Source: Wolfiporia cocos
Lineage: Eukaryota > Basidiomycota > Agaricomycetes > Polyporales > Phaeolaceae
Reading direction: 5' to 3'
Assembly: GCA_029448655.1 (NCBI GenBank)
Contig: JACCLO010000021.1
Location: 62,001 to 126,000, forward strand
Length of the DNA: 64,000 nucleotides
In this document: in pieces, positions 1 to 12,144 of the stretch
Layout: every line of letters begins with the position of its first letter
Position numbering within the stretch: the stretch's first letter is position 1
Program-made: the position numbers and the translations under genes
The notes under the pieces: model-generated
The model's database searches: none
The model's input: only the letters and a program-made list of their open reading frames with translations
Told to the model about the DNA's origin: nothing

Positions 1-1827
1 CGCAGCGCATCCGCTATATGGTTCTTCGCCGAATACGTGGGACGCGAAGGCGCTCGAGCGCGCGGTGCAGGGCGTGACGGCAGTATTGCTGAGCTTGAAG
101 AAGAAGCCGGTCATTCGGTATGAGAAGTCGAGTCCAATGGCGAAGAAGCTTGGCGTCGAGATTCAGGTGTGTATCTCGTCAAGCTCCCGCATGCAACATT
201 TGCTGATAGCGTTGAGCTTTATAGCATCGGATACAGTCCGAATCTACGCTGTTTGACTTCAGGCTGACGCAGGTTCCGCCGTTGCTCCTGATCTTGGACC
301 GACGAAACGACCCCGTGACCCCCTTGCTCTCGCAATGGACGTACCAAGCCATGGTGCACGAGCTGCTCGGCATTCAAAATGGCCGAGTCGACCTCAGCCT
401 CGTCCCTGACATTCGACCAGAATTGAAGGTAGCATTCTCCTCTCCCCTTCATGTCTGCACTGTTCCCAACAGAACGTTTGTAGGAAGTAACCCTCACCCC
501 ATCCACTGACCCATTCTTTCAAGCGCACCACCTCGCGACGTTCGGCGACCTCGGCACCTCGCTGAAGGCGTACGTGCAGTCGTACCAGTCGCACTCGCTC
601 GCGCACAGCCCCTCGTCGATCAACTCGATCAGCGACATGAAGCGCTTTGTGGAGGAGTATCCCGAGTTCCGCAAGCTCGGTGGGAACGTGAGCAAGCATG
701 TCGCGATTGTCGGCGAACTCAGCCGGCTCGTCGAGCGCGATCGGCTGCTCGACATCGGCGAGGTCGAGCAGGGGCTCGCGACCGGCTCGGGTGCGGACAT
801 TAGGGTGAGGGAGCAGATGAATGCGGAATGGACCCCTTGGCTGACGGTTGGTACATAGGATGTGCAAGCACTGATCACGAACCCGGCAATACAACCGTGG
901 AACAAGCTCCGCCTCGTCATCCTCTATGCGTTGAGATACCAGAAGATGCAGCCACACAACGTTGCCTCGTTGATCAAGCTGATGCTAGAGAATGGCGTCC
1001 AACGAGAAGACGCGCGAGTGCGTCCTTTCTCAGATTCTCGGATGCTCCAAGCCTGACAATTTACAGCTGGTATACGTATTTCTCAACATCGCGGGGTCTG
1101 ACCAACGACAGGATGACCTCTTCTCAGCGGAATCGCTGTTTGCAAAAGGCCGCTCAGCGCTAAAGGGTCTCAAGGGTGTTGAGAACGTTTACATGCAGCA
1201 CCAACCACACCTCGCGGAGACGATCGAGAATCTGTTCAAGGGTCGTCTTCGTGATACCAGCCATCCATTCCTCGAGGGGGCAGGCCCTAATGCTAGTTTG
1301 CAGCGGTGGGTTCATTGGAGAGCAGACTTATTTTCAGGACTGAAGCTTATATCCGTGCAGACCACAAGACGTCATCATATTCATGATCGGCGGGACGACA
1401 TACGCGGAAGCGCGCACTGTGGCGTTGCTCAACCAAGAGTCGGCACAGAACGGTGCCTCTTCGGCCGGTACCCGACTACTTCTGGGAGGAACATGCGTGC
1501 ACAATTCGTCCAGGTGGGTATTTGCTTGCCATTTTTCCCTTACCAGTCTCACGAACCTTGCTCTTCAGCTACGTCGAGATGATACGCTCGGCAGCAGCCA
1601 ACTTCCCTGCGTCAGTGTATGAGCCGCCCCCAGGTACGCAGAGCACGATGCCCTCGCTGAACCTCAACCTCGGCGGCGTCAACGTCAGCTTGGGCGGCCC
1701 TGCTGGAACAGGGGTGTACAGAACAAGCGGGGAGGGCGTCAGCGTGCAAGCGGACGGGATCAAGGACGGTGTGAAGACGCTGCTTGGACGTGTGAAGCAG
1801 GGGGTGGATAGGATAGCATCGCAGTAA
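1..1827 (+). CDS. VPS45: Vps45, Sec1/Munc18-family SNARE regulator, 3' part of the gene
   Basis: Sec1/Munc18 protein that binds syntaxin-type SNAREs at the trans-Golgi network and endosomes and controls vesicle fusion. Seven exons fit: <1-166, 237-428, 484-804, 859-1017, 1067-1305, 1361-1513 and 1569-1827, giving about 495 residues before the TAA at 1825. Every intron is GT-AG and 49-70 bp long, and reading phase is kept across all six joins. Family landmarks are the [14 protein letters not shown] and [13 protein letters not shown] blocks in exon 2, [23 protein letters not shown] in part in exon 3, and [18 protein letters not shown] in exon 6. The tail in exon 7 is Gly/Asn-rich and not conserved. 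The N-terminal part lies outside the window. Assignment to Vps45 rather than Sly1 or Vps33 rests on these blocks. The gene converges on the coiled-coil cluster that follows. Confidence 0.93.
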
Positions 1828-2091
1828 TTCCTATATCATATATCAAACGGACGGAATGGTAAAGCACTGATGATCAACGAATGTGGTAACAACATAGGTC
1901 ACAGCAAGCGACAATTTCAGTATAACAGGAAAGCGTAACAAGCGATTCTACCAGAGGACCGTGAGCTGCCGTACTGTCCATATATCAAGTTAGTGGATCG
2001 CGTAAAGCAATAACTCGTGCTCAGGGTGGTCTCCTTTCTTCTCTAATTCGTTCCTAGATCGCGCTCTTCTGCTTTGCGATTGGCACCACCT

Positions 2092-3291
2092 CTACTTAGC
2101 TTCGGTTCCTCCGGCATTTTTTCTGGCCGCTTCCTCGGCTCCCATATCAGCCTGTGCTCTAGCTGCCGCAACTGCCTCGGCGATATCCGCAGCTCTTCTA
2201 TGATACTTTGCGATTGCTTGTAGCTCACCGATGAGCCGCTCCGCCGACACAAGCTTGTGAGCAGTTTCCTTGAATTTGTCAAGCGCCATAGCAAGATCCC
2301 GCTCCGCCTGTGACTTCGATATCAATGCCTGAATGACTGCAACTGCTTGTCGCACTGAAGCGCAAAGTGCCGCTCACTCTTTGATCGAAGGCGTGTAATC
2401 TTTCTCTCCAGAGAACGGATGCGCTTCGCTAGACGAGCCAGCTCAGTCATTGCGATGTTTTTAATCGATTCCTCCGAAGTCGATGTCGGCTCATCAAGCT
2501 TTGAGTCGACTACCTGGGAATTCGAGTCCTTCCTGGGTTTTGTCGACGGCTTCTCGGACCATAGCAGCTGTGGCCGCGCGGCTGCGTGTGCGTTATTCTG
2601 CTCCTAAAAGACCGTGAAAGGTTCATCTCCGCCGTCTCCAGATGCGTAGCGATGTCAATTTTCCACTTAGAGCGGAGCGTGTAGCCGCAAGGTCATCAAG
2701 GCGGCCAGTCTAATCTGCCAGCGCTGCAGCTTTAGTAGTACCACCTTTCCGAGCCTGCATATGCGCGACATTCAATTGCTGGTATGCCACCCCGGCTGCT
2801 TGGATCGCATTCACAGTCTCTGAAAGATGCCATCCTCTAGCCTCCGCGCATATTCAAATGACCAAGCCCACTCGTGCGCCGCGACGCTTCGTGCTGCCAC
2901 ATCATCCGCCGCCTTCTCTTCGAACTCGTGCTCACGGATATCTGCGTCGATTACTCCACCTCCCGCTCTGCTTCGGCGCATCTCCTCGCGATTTCTCCTC
3001 GCGGGATTCACCCTCCAACGCTAGTATGCGCTTTTGCACTTTGTTGTGCTGTGGCCTCTTCGTATTCTCATGCATCAGATGCTTCTTCGAACTGTTGACT
3101 CTGCTCTGCTCTCTTGTGCATTCCCTGCTAAATGTGAACACTACTGCTGGAGATCTGTCCCAACGTGTGGGTGCAACATTATTGGTTTCAAGATAGGATG
3201 AACGCTCCGCTTCCAGAGAATTCTCGGCGCACTCTCTTGCCGCCTGCGCAGCGGAGACTTGCTCCCGTTGCTTCATCCGCACAGCGGCCAT
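2092..3291 (-). pseudogene. Decayed coiled-coil gene (copy A of the array)
   Basis: The minus strand keeps Glu/Arg/Ala-rich helical pieces in several frames. One piece is at 3291-2932 (starts MAAVRMKQREQ), one at 3011-2811, a stop-broken stretch near 2800-2600 rich in Ala/Gln, a Ser/Lys/Glu stretch near 2520-2450, and a last one at 2355-2092 (SQAERDLAMALDKFKETAH). No single splice pattern joins them cleanly, and I find neither the basic first exon nor the upstream palindrome seen at the intact copies. Size, strand and position fit a degenerate member of the tandem coiled-coil family. A gene with unusual introns cannot be ruled out. Confidence 0.45.
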
Positions 3292-3618
3292 TACACGCTT
3301 ACGTTGAACTATGTGCCATTGACCGCAACTGTTGCATCTACCGCCGCGTTATCTCTCGACTTCCCTATATCTGAGCTGTGGGTGAAAAGAACTACAGCTG
3401 TATGCACTATTTGATTCTGATTTATACACAGATGCGAGATCCGCCGAGGCCAGACAGGTCACTACTGTTGAGATCCACATCCACATAACACGATAAAACC
3501 TATAAGAACCGCCAACCCCTGACCAAGCGATCACAGCCTACTCAGAATAAGAATACCAACAGTGAATGTGCATGGATGGATGTAGCATAGGAGCCGCCAC
3601 TCTGTATCAGGTGCATAG
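3292..3618. other. Intergenic stretch
   Basis: Lies between the decayed copy A and the stop codon of copy B. I see no open frame with recognisable content, no palindrome and no repeat here. Confidence 0.5.
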
Positions 3619-4991
3619 CTACCTCACTCTAGGTTGCAATCGGATGGCTTCGTGGAGTTGTGCTTCGATATCGCGTGCCGTCTGCTTGTATTCGTTCGCC
3701 TCTTCCTCCAGGACGCTAACCTTCTCTAAAAGCGATGAAATGATCCCCCACGCATCCCGTAGCTCGTCGTTCTTCCGCATTGCACCGTCTCGCGACTGCT
3801 CTTCGGAAGTGAGCGCCTGATCGCGCTCAGATTCGAGCTGTGCGCAGCTGTTTTGCGCGAAGGAAAGCTCTTCCTCCAGCTCCCGTATTCTCTCTGCTCC
3901 CTGGCCGTTCTCTCTTTCTAGACGGTCAGCATGAATAGCGAGGCCGAGAAGTGCATGGTTCTTCGAGATCAACTGCATCTCGACATTTAAACGAGTGCTA
4001 TGTTCGGTCCTCAGAGATGCCTCGACATGTTCCCGGGCATCCTTCTCATTGGCAAGATCCGTTTCTAGGATATCGATTCGATCGCGCGCCTGGTCACGCT
4101 CGCCTTTAAGCTGCATGTTTTCTCGTGTTGCCAACGTGTGCTCCATCTCAAGCTGCTGGATGCGTCTCTGCTTTTCCTCGTTGTCGGACTGCAACAGACC
4201 TGCCCTGTCGGCAAGTTCTTCTGCACAGCGAACTTGAGCCAAGGTTCGAGCCTCAGCTTCGAGGCGAGGCGACCGCTCAGATTGGAGTTCTGTGTTTTTG
4301 GTTGCAAGGTCTCTTTCTGCTAGAGCAAGTCTAGCCTCGGCTAGCTCGCTGCGATTGGTGAGCTCTCGAGCGAGCGCTTCTAGGGTAGAAATGGCAGCAA
4401 GGGCGTTGTCGCGCTGATGTACATTACAGTGAGCCTCCATACATACTGGTCGCTTGCATACGTACCTCTTGACGAATGTGGTCATGTGCACTTTGAAGGT
4501 CCACATATCTTACGTTTACGTCGCGATAGTCTCGTTCGACCTCGTTTAGCTGATGCTGTGTCGTCAAGTTGAAGGTCATAAAAATGATGAATCGACAAAC
4601 CTTCCGCTCTAGATCCTGGGTCAGAGCATCTTTCGCTTCCAAAGCAGCATCAGCATCAACCAGCTAAAACGGACATAATTGGGCACATGTTCCGTTGATC
4701 ATGCTCATCTCCGCAGCCTACCTTGTGCTCGAATTCCTCAATGACTCTGCAGTCATGGCTGCCCTCAGAGAGTGGGGGTAACTCTGGGCGTTCGATGCTA
4801 GTAGACTTGCGATTCAATTCGGTAATGTCTACAGCATTCTTGTGAGCTATAATATTGATAGCGGGCCAGTCATACCAAGAATTTATCTAACCTTCATCTG
4901 CCGGGATCAGAGATGCTTGGCTTGGAGAACTCTTGAGGTGAGCTGCATTATAGCCTCGGAGCCGCAGAAAGAAAGATGCTCGCGAAGCCAT
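3619..4991 (-). CDS. Coiled-coil protein, array copy B
   Basis: Product not recognised; almost entirely alpha-helical coiled coil. The spliced model is 4991-4892, 4828-4722, 4663-4601, 4555-4466 and 4413-3619, about 384 residues, all introns GT-AG and in phase. Exon 1 encodes a basic Ser/Arg-rich start (MASRASFFLRLRG) and ends in phase 1 after ADEG. Exon 2 ends VIEEFEHK, and exon 3 is LVDADAALEAKD followed by nine more residues. The last exon has Glu/Arg/Leu heptads such as RIRELEEELSFAQ. The fourth exon could begin at 4555 or 4549. Exon order, phases and short motifs match copies C-F. A CRE-like palindrome lies about 470 bp upstream. A scaffold or tether role is possible but unproven. Confidence 0.8.
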
Positions 4992-5951
4992 TCGGCTCAG
5001 GTTTGATACTGTACCCACTACGTTGGAAAGATACAAATGGATTTAGGTCCAAGTTGAGGCCCACGAGAGGGAGACCTCATGGGACAGCTGAGGCTCTGAC
5101 ACGCTCGACAAGCCTGCACAGACTCTTCTCGCTTCGCTTTTCCTTCACACACGTGATTAGTTGGAAAGCAGATACCCCACTAGAGTAGGTCATACAACGC
5201 AATCAAGGTACATGGTTCGATATGCAGACGTTCATGTCAACATCGAGGGATCAAGACTACAGTAGTGGTATAATTTAAACCGCGAGTTGCCTGCTGCACA
5301 TTCTCCTCAGTATGTTCGTGCCACAAGAATGTACTGCGTCGCGGGATGGTTCAAAGATTGTATGGGTAACACGAAATCAGTGAGTCTAGGTAGATCGGAT
5401 CGCTAGTATGTAGCAGGCCGCGGCGGAGGCGGTTAGGATGTGGCGCGTTACACGGACGCGTGACGTCACGCGTCTGCTCGTCGACAGTCAAAAGTTTGCC
5501 GACCCCTCCATCCCTGCCTATCCCTATCATTTGCTTCAAAATATGACAGCAAAACCTGGTTGCTGAGTGTTCGAACGATCCCTCTCATTTTGGCGCTACT
5601 TCCCGAATTCCCGACCACAGTCGGGATTTTCTCTGGCTATGTCTGTCGAAGTTGGGAAAGTTTCGAACCTTCCTTCTCCGTTTCAGTTCCGTAAGCTATA
5701 GAAAACGAACGCGGCCAGATGACGTTGTATAACGGGTGCGTCGAATGATTATTCCCGTATCCTCCTGATGCAAAAGGTGACAACACGTCGTAACATACAA
5801 ACCGAGTGAGTTGTAGACCCAATCTCGATGACTACCGTTGATATTATACATGGCGGGCGCATGAGGGCAAATATATCACAGAGACCACCTGAAGCTTGCG
5901 CTCAATACCGGCACAGGCATATATTTTAGAAGACCATGGTACGTGAGATGT
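4992..5951. other. Intergenic region upstream of copy B
   Basis: Holds the ACGCGTGACGTCACGCGT palindrome at 5456-5473 and otherwise short unconvincing ORFs. It covers the 5' flank of copy B and the 3' flank of copy C. Confidence 0.5.
5456..5473. promoter_or_regulatory. 18-bp palindrome, CRE/MluI-box type, upstream of copy B
   Basis: ACGCGTGACGTCACGCGT reads the same on both strands. The core TGACGTCA is the CRE/ATF site bound by bZIP factors, flanked on both sides by ACGCGT, the MluI cell-cycle box core. It lies about 470 bp 5' of the copy B start codon and recurs upstream of copies C, D and F. Confidence 0.7.
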
Positions 5952-8820
5952 TTATTGAACGTGACAGTCTTGTTCGCCGCGCTGCCCATGAGAATGATCG
6001 TGATCCTCGTGGAGATGGTCGTACACCTCAATGTGCGGCGAATCGTCGTCCCCGTGGTCGTGGAAGTGCGACCCGGGCCATCGCGCGTTCCCCATGTTCA
6101 TGTCTAGGCTGAGAGTGGACCCATATCCTCGGTGACTTTGTCTGCGCACCGCCTCTTCAAGCTGCGCCTGCAGCGTTTGTGCTGCTCCCCTGCTCTCCTG
6201 CGCCTCCCTGCGTGCTGTGTTCAACTCGTCCATGATCAGCTCGATTGTCTCCTGGGAGATCTGCAGCTCGTCTTCCTTCCTCTTTGTCCCATCGAATGCA
6301 TCGCGCAGCTGCTCCTCGAGAGCGCGCACAATTCGCTTCTGCTCCCTCACTTCAGCCTGCGCGTCCTCTAGTTCATCCATATGTAGGACCAGCGAATCGT
6401 GTATGGCCTTAAAATCCTCATCCTTGCTACTGCATTCCTCAACAGCACGTTCGAGAGATGCAGTAGCCTGGGCGAGCCGTTCCTCAAGGTCGCGTGCACG
6501 ATTGGCTGCCGCGTCTCCATCACTCCTATCGCGCTCGCGCTGCATCGCCTCTTCGGCGGCCCTTTCCTCTAACTCGTGGATGCGCGTCATATGCTGTACG
6601 CATTCGGCGTCCTGCTCGACAATTGTGCGGCGCAGAGCTTGTTCGCGTGCGACGATCTCCTGAAGTTCAGCATTCTTCCGCTCGAGCTCTTCCGTGATCC
6701 GGTCCTGTGCAAATCGTAATTCGCGGATGATGGGACGACTGGCTTCCTCCTCGCACTCTGCATCTAGGCGCGCAGCGTGCTCCGCTTCTAAGAACTCTTC
6801 CGTACTCTGGCGCATACTCCTCTCGCATCCCAGCTCGTATTCCAGCTTGGACGCATGCTTCTGACTCTCGTCACGTTCTGCCATGAGTGCGATGCACTGA
6901 TCTGTCAACTTGTCGACCTCAGCGTGGAGCTTGTCAACCTCGTCTTCCGCCTTCCGCAAAGCTTCGCGCTCCGCTGTCAATGACGCAACCTGGGATACCA
7001 GATCCTCCACTTGACGTGCTTGACCAGCGATCTGTTCATCAGCCTGAAGCCGGCTAGCATGCTCCTTCTCTAGGGAGGTCTCCGCCGATTCCCTTGCGCT
7101 TCTCTCTGTGGCAAGTTCCTCTTTCAGACGGGAAACTTGGGTATGCGCCTCGTCAAGATCGAGCTCCTTCTGTGTGCACTTTGCGGTCAACTCCCCCTCG
7201 AGCTCGAGGATTCGCGCCGACTTTTCGTCGTTCTCGGCTTGTAGGCGCTCGACATGAGCGGACAGCTCTTGGAGTTGCGCTACACTTTCCGAGCGAGCAG
7301 TGCGCTCGTTCTCCAACTCGGCCTCGCCACGCTGCCTCTCATCCACTTCTCCTGCGAGCTTTTCTTCTAGGTGCGCGAGGAGAGAGCGAGATTCGTCGCG
7401 GTCAGCCTCCAGCTGCGCCTGCTTCTCGGAGGCTTGCACTCCTTCCTGCTCCAGCTGTGTTATTCGGACTCCTTTCTCGTCACATTCCTCCTGAAGGGCA
7501 ACCAGATCATCAAGGGTATTGTCTCTCTCGTGCGTTCGGGCCGCTGCATGCTCCTCCGCGTTCAGCAGAGCTTTCTGCATGTATTCCATCTCCCTCTCCA
7601 TGCTTTGTCTTGCCTCCTTCTCGTGTGCAAGTTCTTCCTGCAGCTTAGAGAGACTATTGAGTGCCTCTGTACGCTCATATTCCATCTGCGCCAGCTCCTC
7701 CGATGCCGATGCGACCTCCTTCTCTAGCTGCTGTATCCGCACCTTCTTGTCACCGTTGTCAGACTGCAAGCCATCTACCTGGTCTTTCAGCCCTTCGAGC
7801 TCACGAGCTTGAGCTGCAGACTGGGCCTCGGACTCTAGACGTGCGGCTAGCTCGCCGTCTCGCGACGCCTCTGCGTCCACTCTTGTACTCTTCTCCATCG
7901 CAACTTCTTCTTCCAATGCTGCAATGCGTTTCAGCGCCTCATCGCATCCAGCTTCAAGTCGCGCTTGTTTATCGGCCGCTTCGGCAGCCTCTCCCTCAAG
8001 CTGTCGGATCTGCGTCACTTTGTTGTCATTGTCGGTTTGAAGACCATTCGCGCGTTCCCCGAGCTCGTCGAGCTTGGTGAGGCGAGCGGCTGCTAGTGCT
8101 GCTGCCTCCCGGAGTGCTGCACGCTCGGCCTCCAGCTCTTCGCTCTTGGCTTTGATGTCATCTGCAAGGGCATTGCACTCTGCCTCTGCAGCATCGCAGC
8201 GTGCTCGAAGACCCTCTATAAGGCTATTCAGGTCGGAGATAGTTTGATGCGCCTCGTCGCGCTGTGCACACAGTCAGATCTGTGAAGCGCTGCTGACAGG
8301 TACCTTTCGTACCTCTTGTCGTGCCCGCTCGTACGAAGAGTCCAGCTCCTTCTGCCCCTCCTGCAGCATATCCGCAGTTTCCAGCGCGTGCGCCAACTGG
8401 GGCAATTGACGTTGACATACGTCGCTCAGAGACGCAAGAAGCTCCCTTACCTTGACTTTGAGTTCTGAGATTTCATCATCTTTTTCGCTCACTTTGACCT
8501 GCTCTTCAGCCAACTACGTTCTCAGTGAGTAATAAGAAAGCCATATGATGGCATGCTAGTCACCTTCTGCTCGAGCTTTTGTATGGTACCCGCCTCGGTG
8601 CTGAAGTCGGACATAAATGAGATCACGGAACTTGCAGGGCTTTCACTAATGCTCCGTTGTGTTACATCTAAATGCATACAATGTAGGATCGGGATGGCAT
8701 TGGGACGGATGATCTGTACTCACCATCATCCAATGTTGATGCGGATATCTGGATGCTGGGTGAGCTTTTGAGATTGGCCCCGCTATTTGGTCGGAGTCGC
8801 GAAAGTCCAAACGGAGGCAT
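5952..8820 (-). CDS. Long coiled-coil protein with His/Asp-rich tail, array copy C
   Basis: Unrecognised family; the longest copy. Exons 8820-8724, 8667-8564, 8513-8313 and 8261-5952 give about 903 residues with all junctions GT-AG and in phase. Exon 1 starts MPPFGLSRLRP and ends TLDDG in phase 1. Exon 2 carries SPASSVISFMSD and ends KLEQK, like copies E and F. Exon 3 (67 residues) ends ERARQE. The final exon is about 700 residues of Glu/Arg/Ala/Leu heptads. The last 45 residues leave the coiled coil and are His/Asp-rich (HFHDHGDDDSPH, then DHLHEDHDHSHG), a composition typical of metal-binding tails. The region ahead of the tail aligns with copy D, so C and D are probably the closest pair. 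A palindrome lies 5' at 9289-9306. Confidence 0.85.
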
Positions 8821-9595
8821 GTTTAGGTATTGTCAAGCTCTGCAGCACTGGTACCTCTGGGGCATGCGATCTTTATGAGCAACAGGTGCACTCGTGTATC
8901 GACGCGTGTTTGGCGTGCGCCTGCTGCGCACTGCGCGAGCCGGAAGTTTGTTTGCAAATGTGGCTGCTTGTGTGAAGCAGATGATGCCCTTTCAAGCTGA
9001 CTCATTGTATATGGCTTGCAGCCTCGACTTTGAACTATAGCTAGTACCAAGTGGGGGGGCTCGTCGTGTCAGGCGTGCACCCTGATCCAGGTTAGCCCAA
9101 TTGATTGCAGAGATTGACGTTGAACGTTGAACGTTGACGTTGAGGTATCACAGAATGTGGTCCAGTGTCGCGTTGCGGTATGTAAGTCATATCTATTCTG
9201 ACGGGCAGTATGTACAACCTCAACATATGATATACGATCGTGCGGTTCACACTGGCAGGCAATACGGGGCTGGAAAGACATGCAGCCAACGCGTGACGTC
9301 ACGCGCCGGATGTGTGTTTCCAGCCACCAACGCGTACCGTTCCCGGCCAGACTTTCTGTTGCTGATCCGCCGGATAGGTATAGCGTCGATACTCTCGCTC
9401 AACAGATTGGGAAAGCACACAGCCACGTCGCAAGGAAGCCTCGTTCGACAACGTAGGCCTAACATCAAACGTGAAATTGCTGTGAAGGGCTTGCTGAAGT
9501 ATAAGGGAGGTTAACGCTGGAGGAAGAGACTTGTAACAGCACAGCGCGACTCTCTTGACGCCGATATGAAGGCATTATGGAGCAATGTATCATGG
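8821..9595. other. Intergenic region upstream of copy C
   Basis: Contains four near-identical ACGTTGA units in tandem at about 9115-9142 and the palindrome at 9289-9306. No convincing coding sequence. Confidence 0.5.
9289..9306. promoter_or_regulatory. CRE/MluI-box palindrome upstream of copy C
   Basis: ACGCGTGACGTCACGCGC, one base different from the perfect palindrome at 5456. It lies about 470 bp 5' of the copy C start codon at 8820 and is preceded by CCA, as in the copy upstream of D. Confidence 0.65.
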
Positions 9596-11412
9596 TCAAG
9601 CATTGTTATAGATCAGACAGCACGGGCAAGGCGTGTGCACAGGCAGGAAGGGATCCGCCGGCGGATCCAAATCTAAGGTCTCGTTGTGGGGTGAACGCGA
9701 TTGTCCGCATCGCCTCGAGGATGCCAATGCGCCGGTGTCGAAATCTTCAACGACAAGGTCCACCTGGAACCCATCGCTTCTTCGAGAACAGAGAACGATG
9801 TCTTGGTGTAGCTGCGCATCCAGTCTACGTACCGTCTTCCTGCTCTCTTTCGCCTCTCTGCGTACCCAGCGCATCTCCTCCGCAAACGCAGCGATGGTCT
9901 GCTGTGCGCCCCACAATCGCTTTTCCAGAATCTGCACCCACCCCTCCTGCTCTATCACCTCCGCGCGGGCTTTCTCCAGTTCGTCGGTGCGCGCTTCCAG
10001 AGCGGCACGCAACGTCCGCAGCTCCTCGTCTTTTCTTCGACCCTCGTCCACTGCGTGTTGTAGTGAGATAGTCAACTTGTCGAGACGCGCCTCATACGCC
10101 AGCATGCGTGTGCGGTCGCTGCCCTCATGATACAAATTCTCCCGCGCAGTCCTCTCCAATAAGGAGATCCGTGCAGCGTGTCTGACGCACATCTCGGCCT
10201 GTTCGGTGATAGTGCGGCTCAGAGCCTCATCGCGGGAGGCCATATCACGAAGCTGGATGCATCTTATTCGGAGCTCCTTCTGGACCTGACGATGCGCGAT
10301 CTGCAGATGCTGTAACGCGGGACGGAGCTCCTCCACAAGGCATTCAGCAACTTTACATGCGGCACGCTCGGTTTCAAGGAAGGTCTTCGTCTGGTGACGT
10401 GTGGCCTTCTCTTGAGCTAGCTCGTCCTCGAGCCCCGCAGCATAGCTCCGGACCTTGTTGCGCGCGGCCACGAGGCTTTCGCAACGTTCAGACAACGATG
10501 CAATGCGGGCGTAGAGCTCTTCCACTTGACGCGCTTGATCTGCGGCCCTCTCTTCGGCATCCACCCGCGCGGTGTGTTCCGAATTTCGACAAGTCTCGGC
10601 GAACTGTCTGGCGGCCTTTTCCGCGGCGAGCTCGCGACTCAATGAACCTAGCTGCGCTTGCGCCTGCGTGTGTGACTTGCGCTCAGCGTCTAGATTTGCA
10701 AGCGTATTCGCGAGGGTTTCTTCCGCAGATGAGCAACGGGCCTCGGCCGAATCGCATCGTGATCGGAGGTCGTAGATGATTGAATGCTGATCGCAGACGG
10801 TAGCATGAACGTCATCATACTAAGCGAATTTGACTTCAGCTCAAGTGACCCAGTAACGTGCTCGAGTCTATACATACCTCATGTTGTACACTTCGAAGAG
10901 CGGATTCGAGCTCTGCCTGCCGCGCATCGTAAGTCCTCGTCCTGTTCTGTGCCTCGCAAAGGGAGCGCTCTGAATCTGCCAACTGAATTCGACGGGCATA
11001 CGCATTGAGAGGGTAGTGTATGAGGGTTCACTGTGCATTACCTTCCGCTCGAGAACCTCAACCAGATTGGTCTTCGTGCCCAATGCAGATTCGACATAGT
11101 CTAGCTGCAAAATGAGCACATCAGCAGTGAAATCGGGGCACAGGCGCATTGGTTTCACTTTACTCTGCAGCTCCACAATTGTCTCTAAATGACTAGTGAG
11201 CTCGGTGGGAAATGAAGTGGTAGAATCTTGAGGACATTTGTCACTATGCAGAGACTCTGCCACAGATAGCCATGTAAGTAACTTTTAGTAACCGACAATC
11301 CTTGTGATTTACCATCATCTACCACTGTCGAAGATGCCTGGCTTTGTGGACGTTTTATCTCAATGGTTGCTCGGCCTCTGATGCGCGAGAATAGAGATGG
11401 TCGAGCTACCAT
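9596..11412 (-). CDS. Coiled-coil protein, array copy D
   Basis: Unrecognised coiled-coil protein. Exons 11412-11313, 11256-11159, 11104-11042, 10982-10878 and 10819-9596 give about 529 residues, all in phase. Exon 1 begins MVARPSLFSRIRG and ends VVDDG in phase 1. Exon 2 ends TIVELQSK. Exon 3 (21 residues, LDYVESALGTKTN) equals exon 3 of copy B in length and phase. Exon 4 (35 residues) equals the 35-residue exon 3 of copies E and F. The long exon aligns with the C-terminal half of copy C (shared pattern EEL..ARLAQ..LQHAVDEG and ARREAKESR). The end is different: a non-helical tail with CPCC near the C-terminus. It has its own palindrome at 11983-12000. Confidence 0.82.
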
Positions 11413-12144
11413 GACGAAGTCCGTACAGCATCCTAGTGTATGGGTCAATATATACGCGGGTGGAGGACTCGTGTATCAGCGCATGTTCGCCACAGTAAAT
11501 CCGCAGGTTACACGTTTCTTCACAGGCGCATAGCAACTCAAAGAAATCGCTTAGTCAAGTTCTGTGATGAAGATTTAGCAATTCGTCAAATCGGTCATAG
11601 TTATGCTAGCAAAAACTCGAGTAAGCTTGTCGCGCGAGTGATGCGCTTACCTGAGTTGATTGGTCTGTCAAGCCGCCACGTGACTGATTGATTTGTTTCG
11701 GGAGGGCAGATTTGTGAGGGCGATATGCATGTGGAATTATACTTACTTATGAGACAATCCGATACTCACCTTGGAAAGAGCCTCAGGCTCAGGTGTGTAT
11801 CAATCATATAATGAAGAGAAGCAACCAAAGTTCGCTGATATGTAGAGCAGACTCATAAGACATGCAACATGGAAAATAGTGCATACGAAGATTGCTATCG
11901 CAAACATTGATTAGGCTTTGGACCGGCAGCACGAAATCGCGGGGGTCGAGATTCGGGACTCGAGTCGGCAGATGCGTCTCCAACGCGTGACATCACGCGT
12001 CTGACGTGCTAGTACATGCTGGGATCTCCATGTTCGACCAGGAAGAGGAGATCATAGTAAGCGGCAGGTTCAACCTTCAAAGTGAACGAGTTCCAGCACA
12101 TCATGCAACGGAACCAACCCTCCCGCGCACCCTCGCTGTCATGT
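11413..12144. other. Intergenic region upstream of copy D
   Basis: Holds the palindrome variant at 11983-12000. Nothing else recognisable. Confidence 0.5.
11983..12000. promoter_or_regulatory. CRE/MluI-box palindrome upstream of copy D
   Basis: ACGCGTGACATCACGCGT, one base off perfect symmetry in the core (GACATC instead of GACGTC). It is followed by CTGACG, as in the copy upstream of F, and lies about 570 bp 5' of the copy D start codon. Confidence 0.6.

Noticed and set aside
394..957. 187-codon minus-strand ORF
   Set aside because: It lies antisense to VPS45 exons and is explained by their codon bias.
6217..7812. Several Ser/Arg-rich plus-strand ORFs
   Set aside because: Shadow frames opposite the Glu/Leu-rich coiled-coil exon of copy C.
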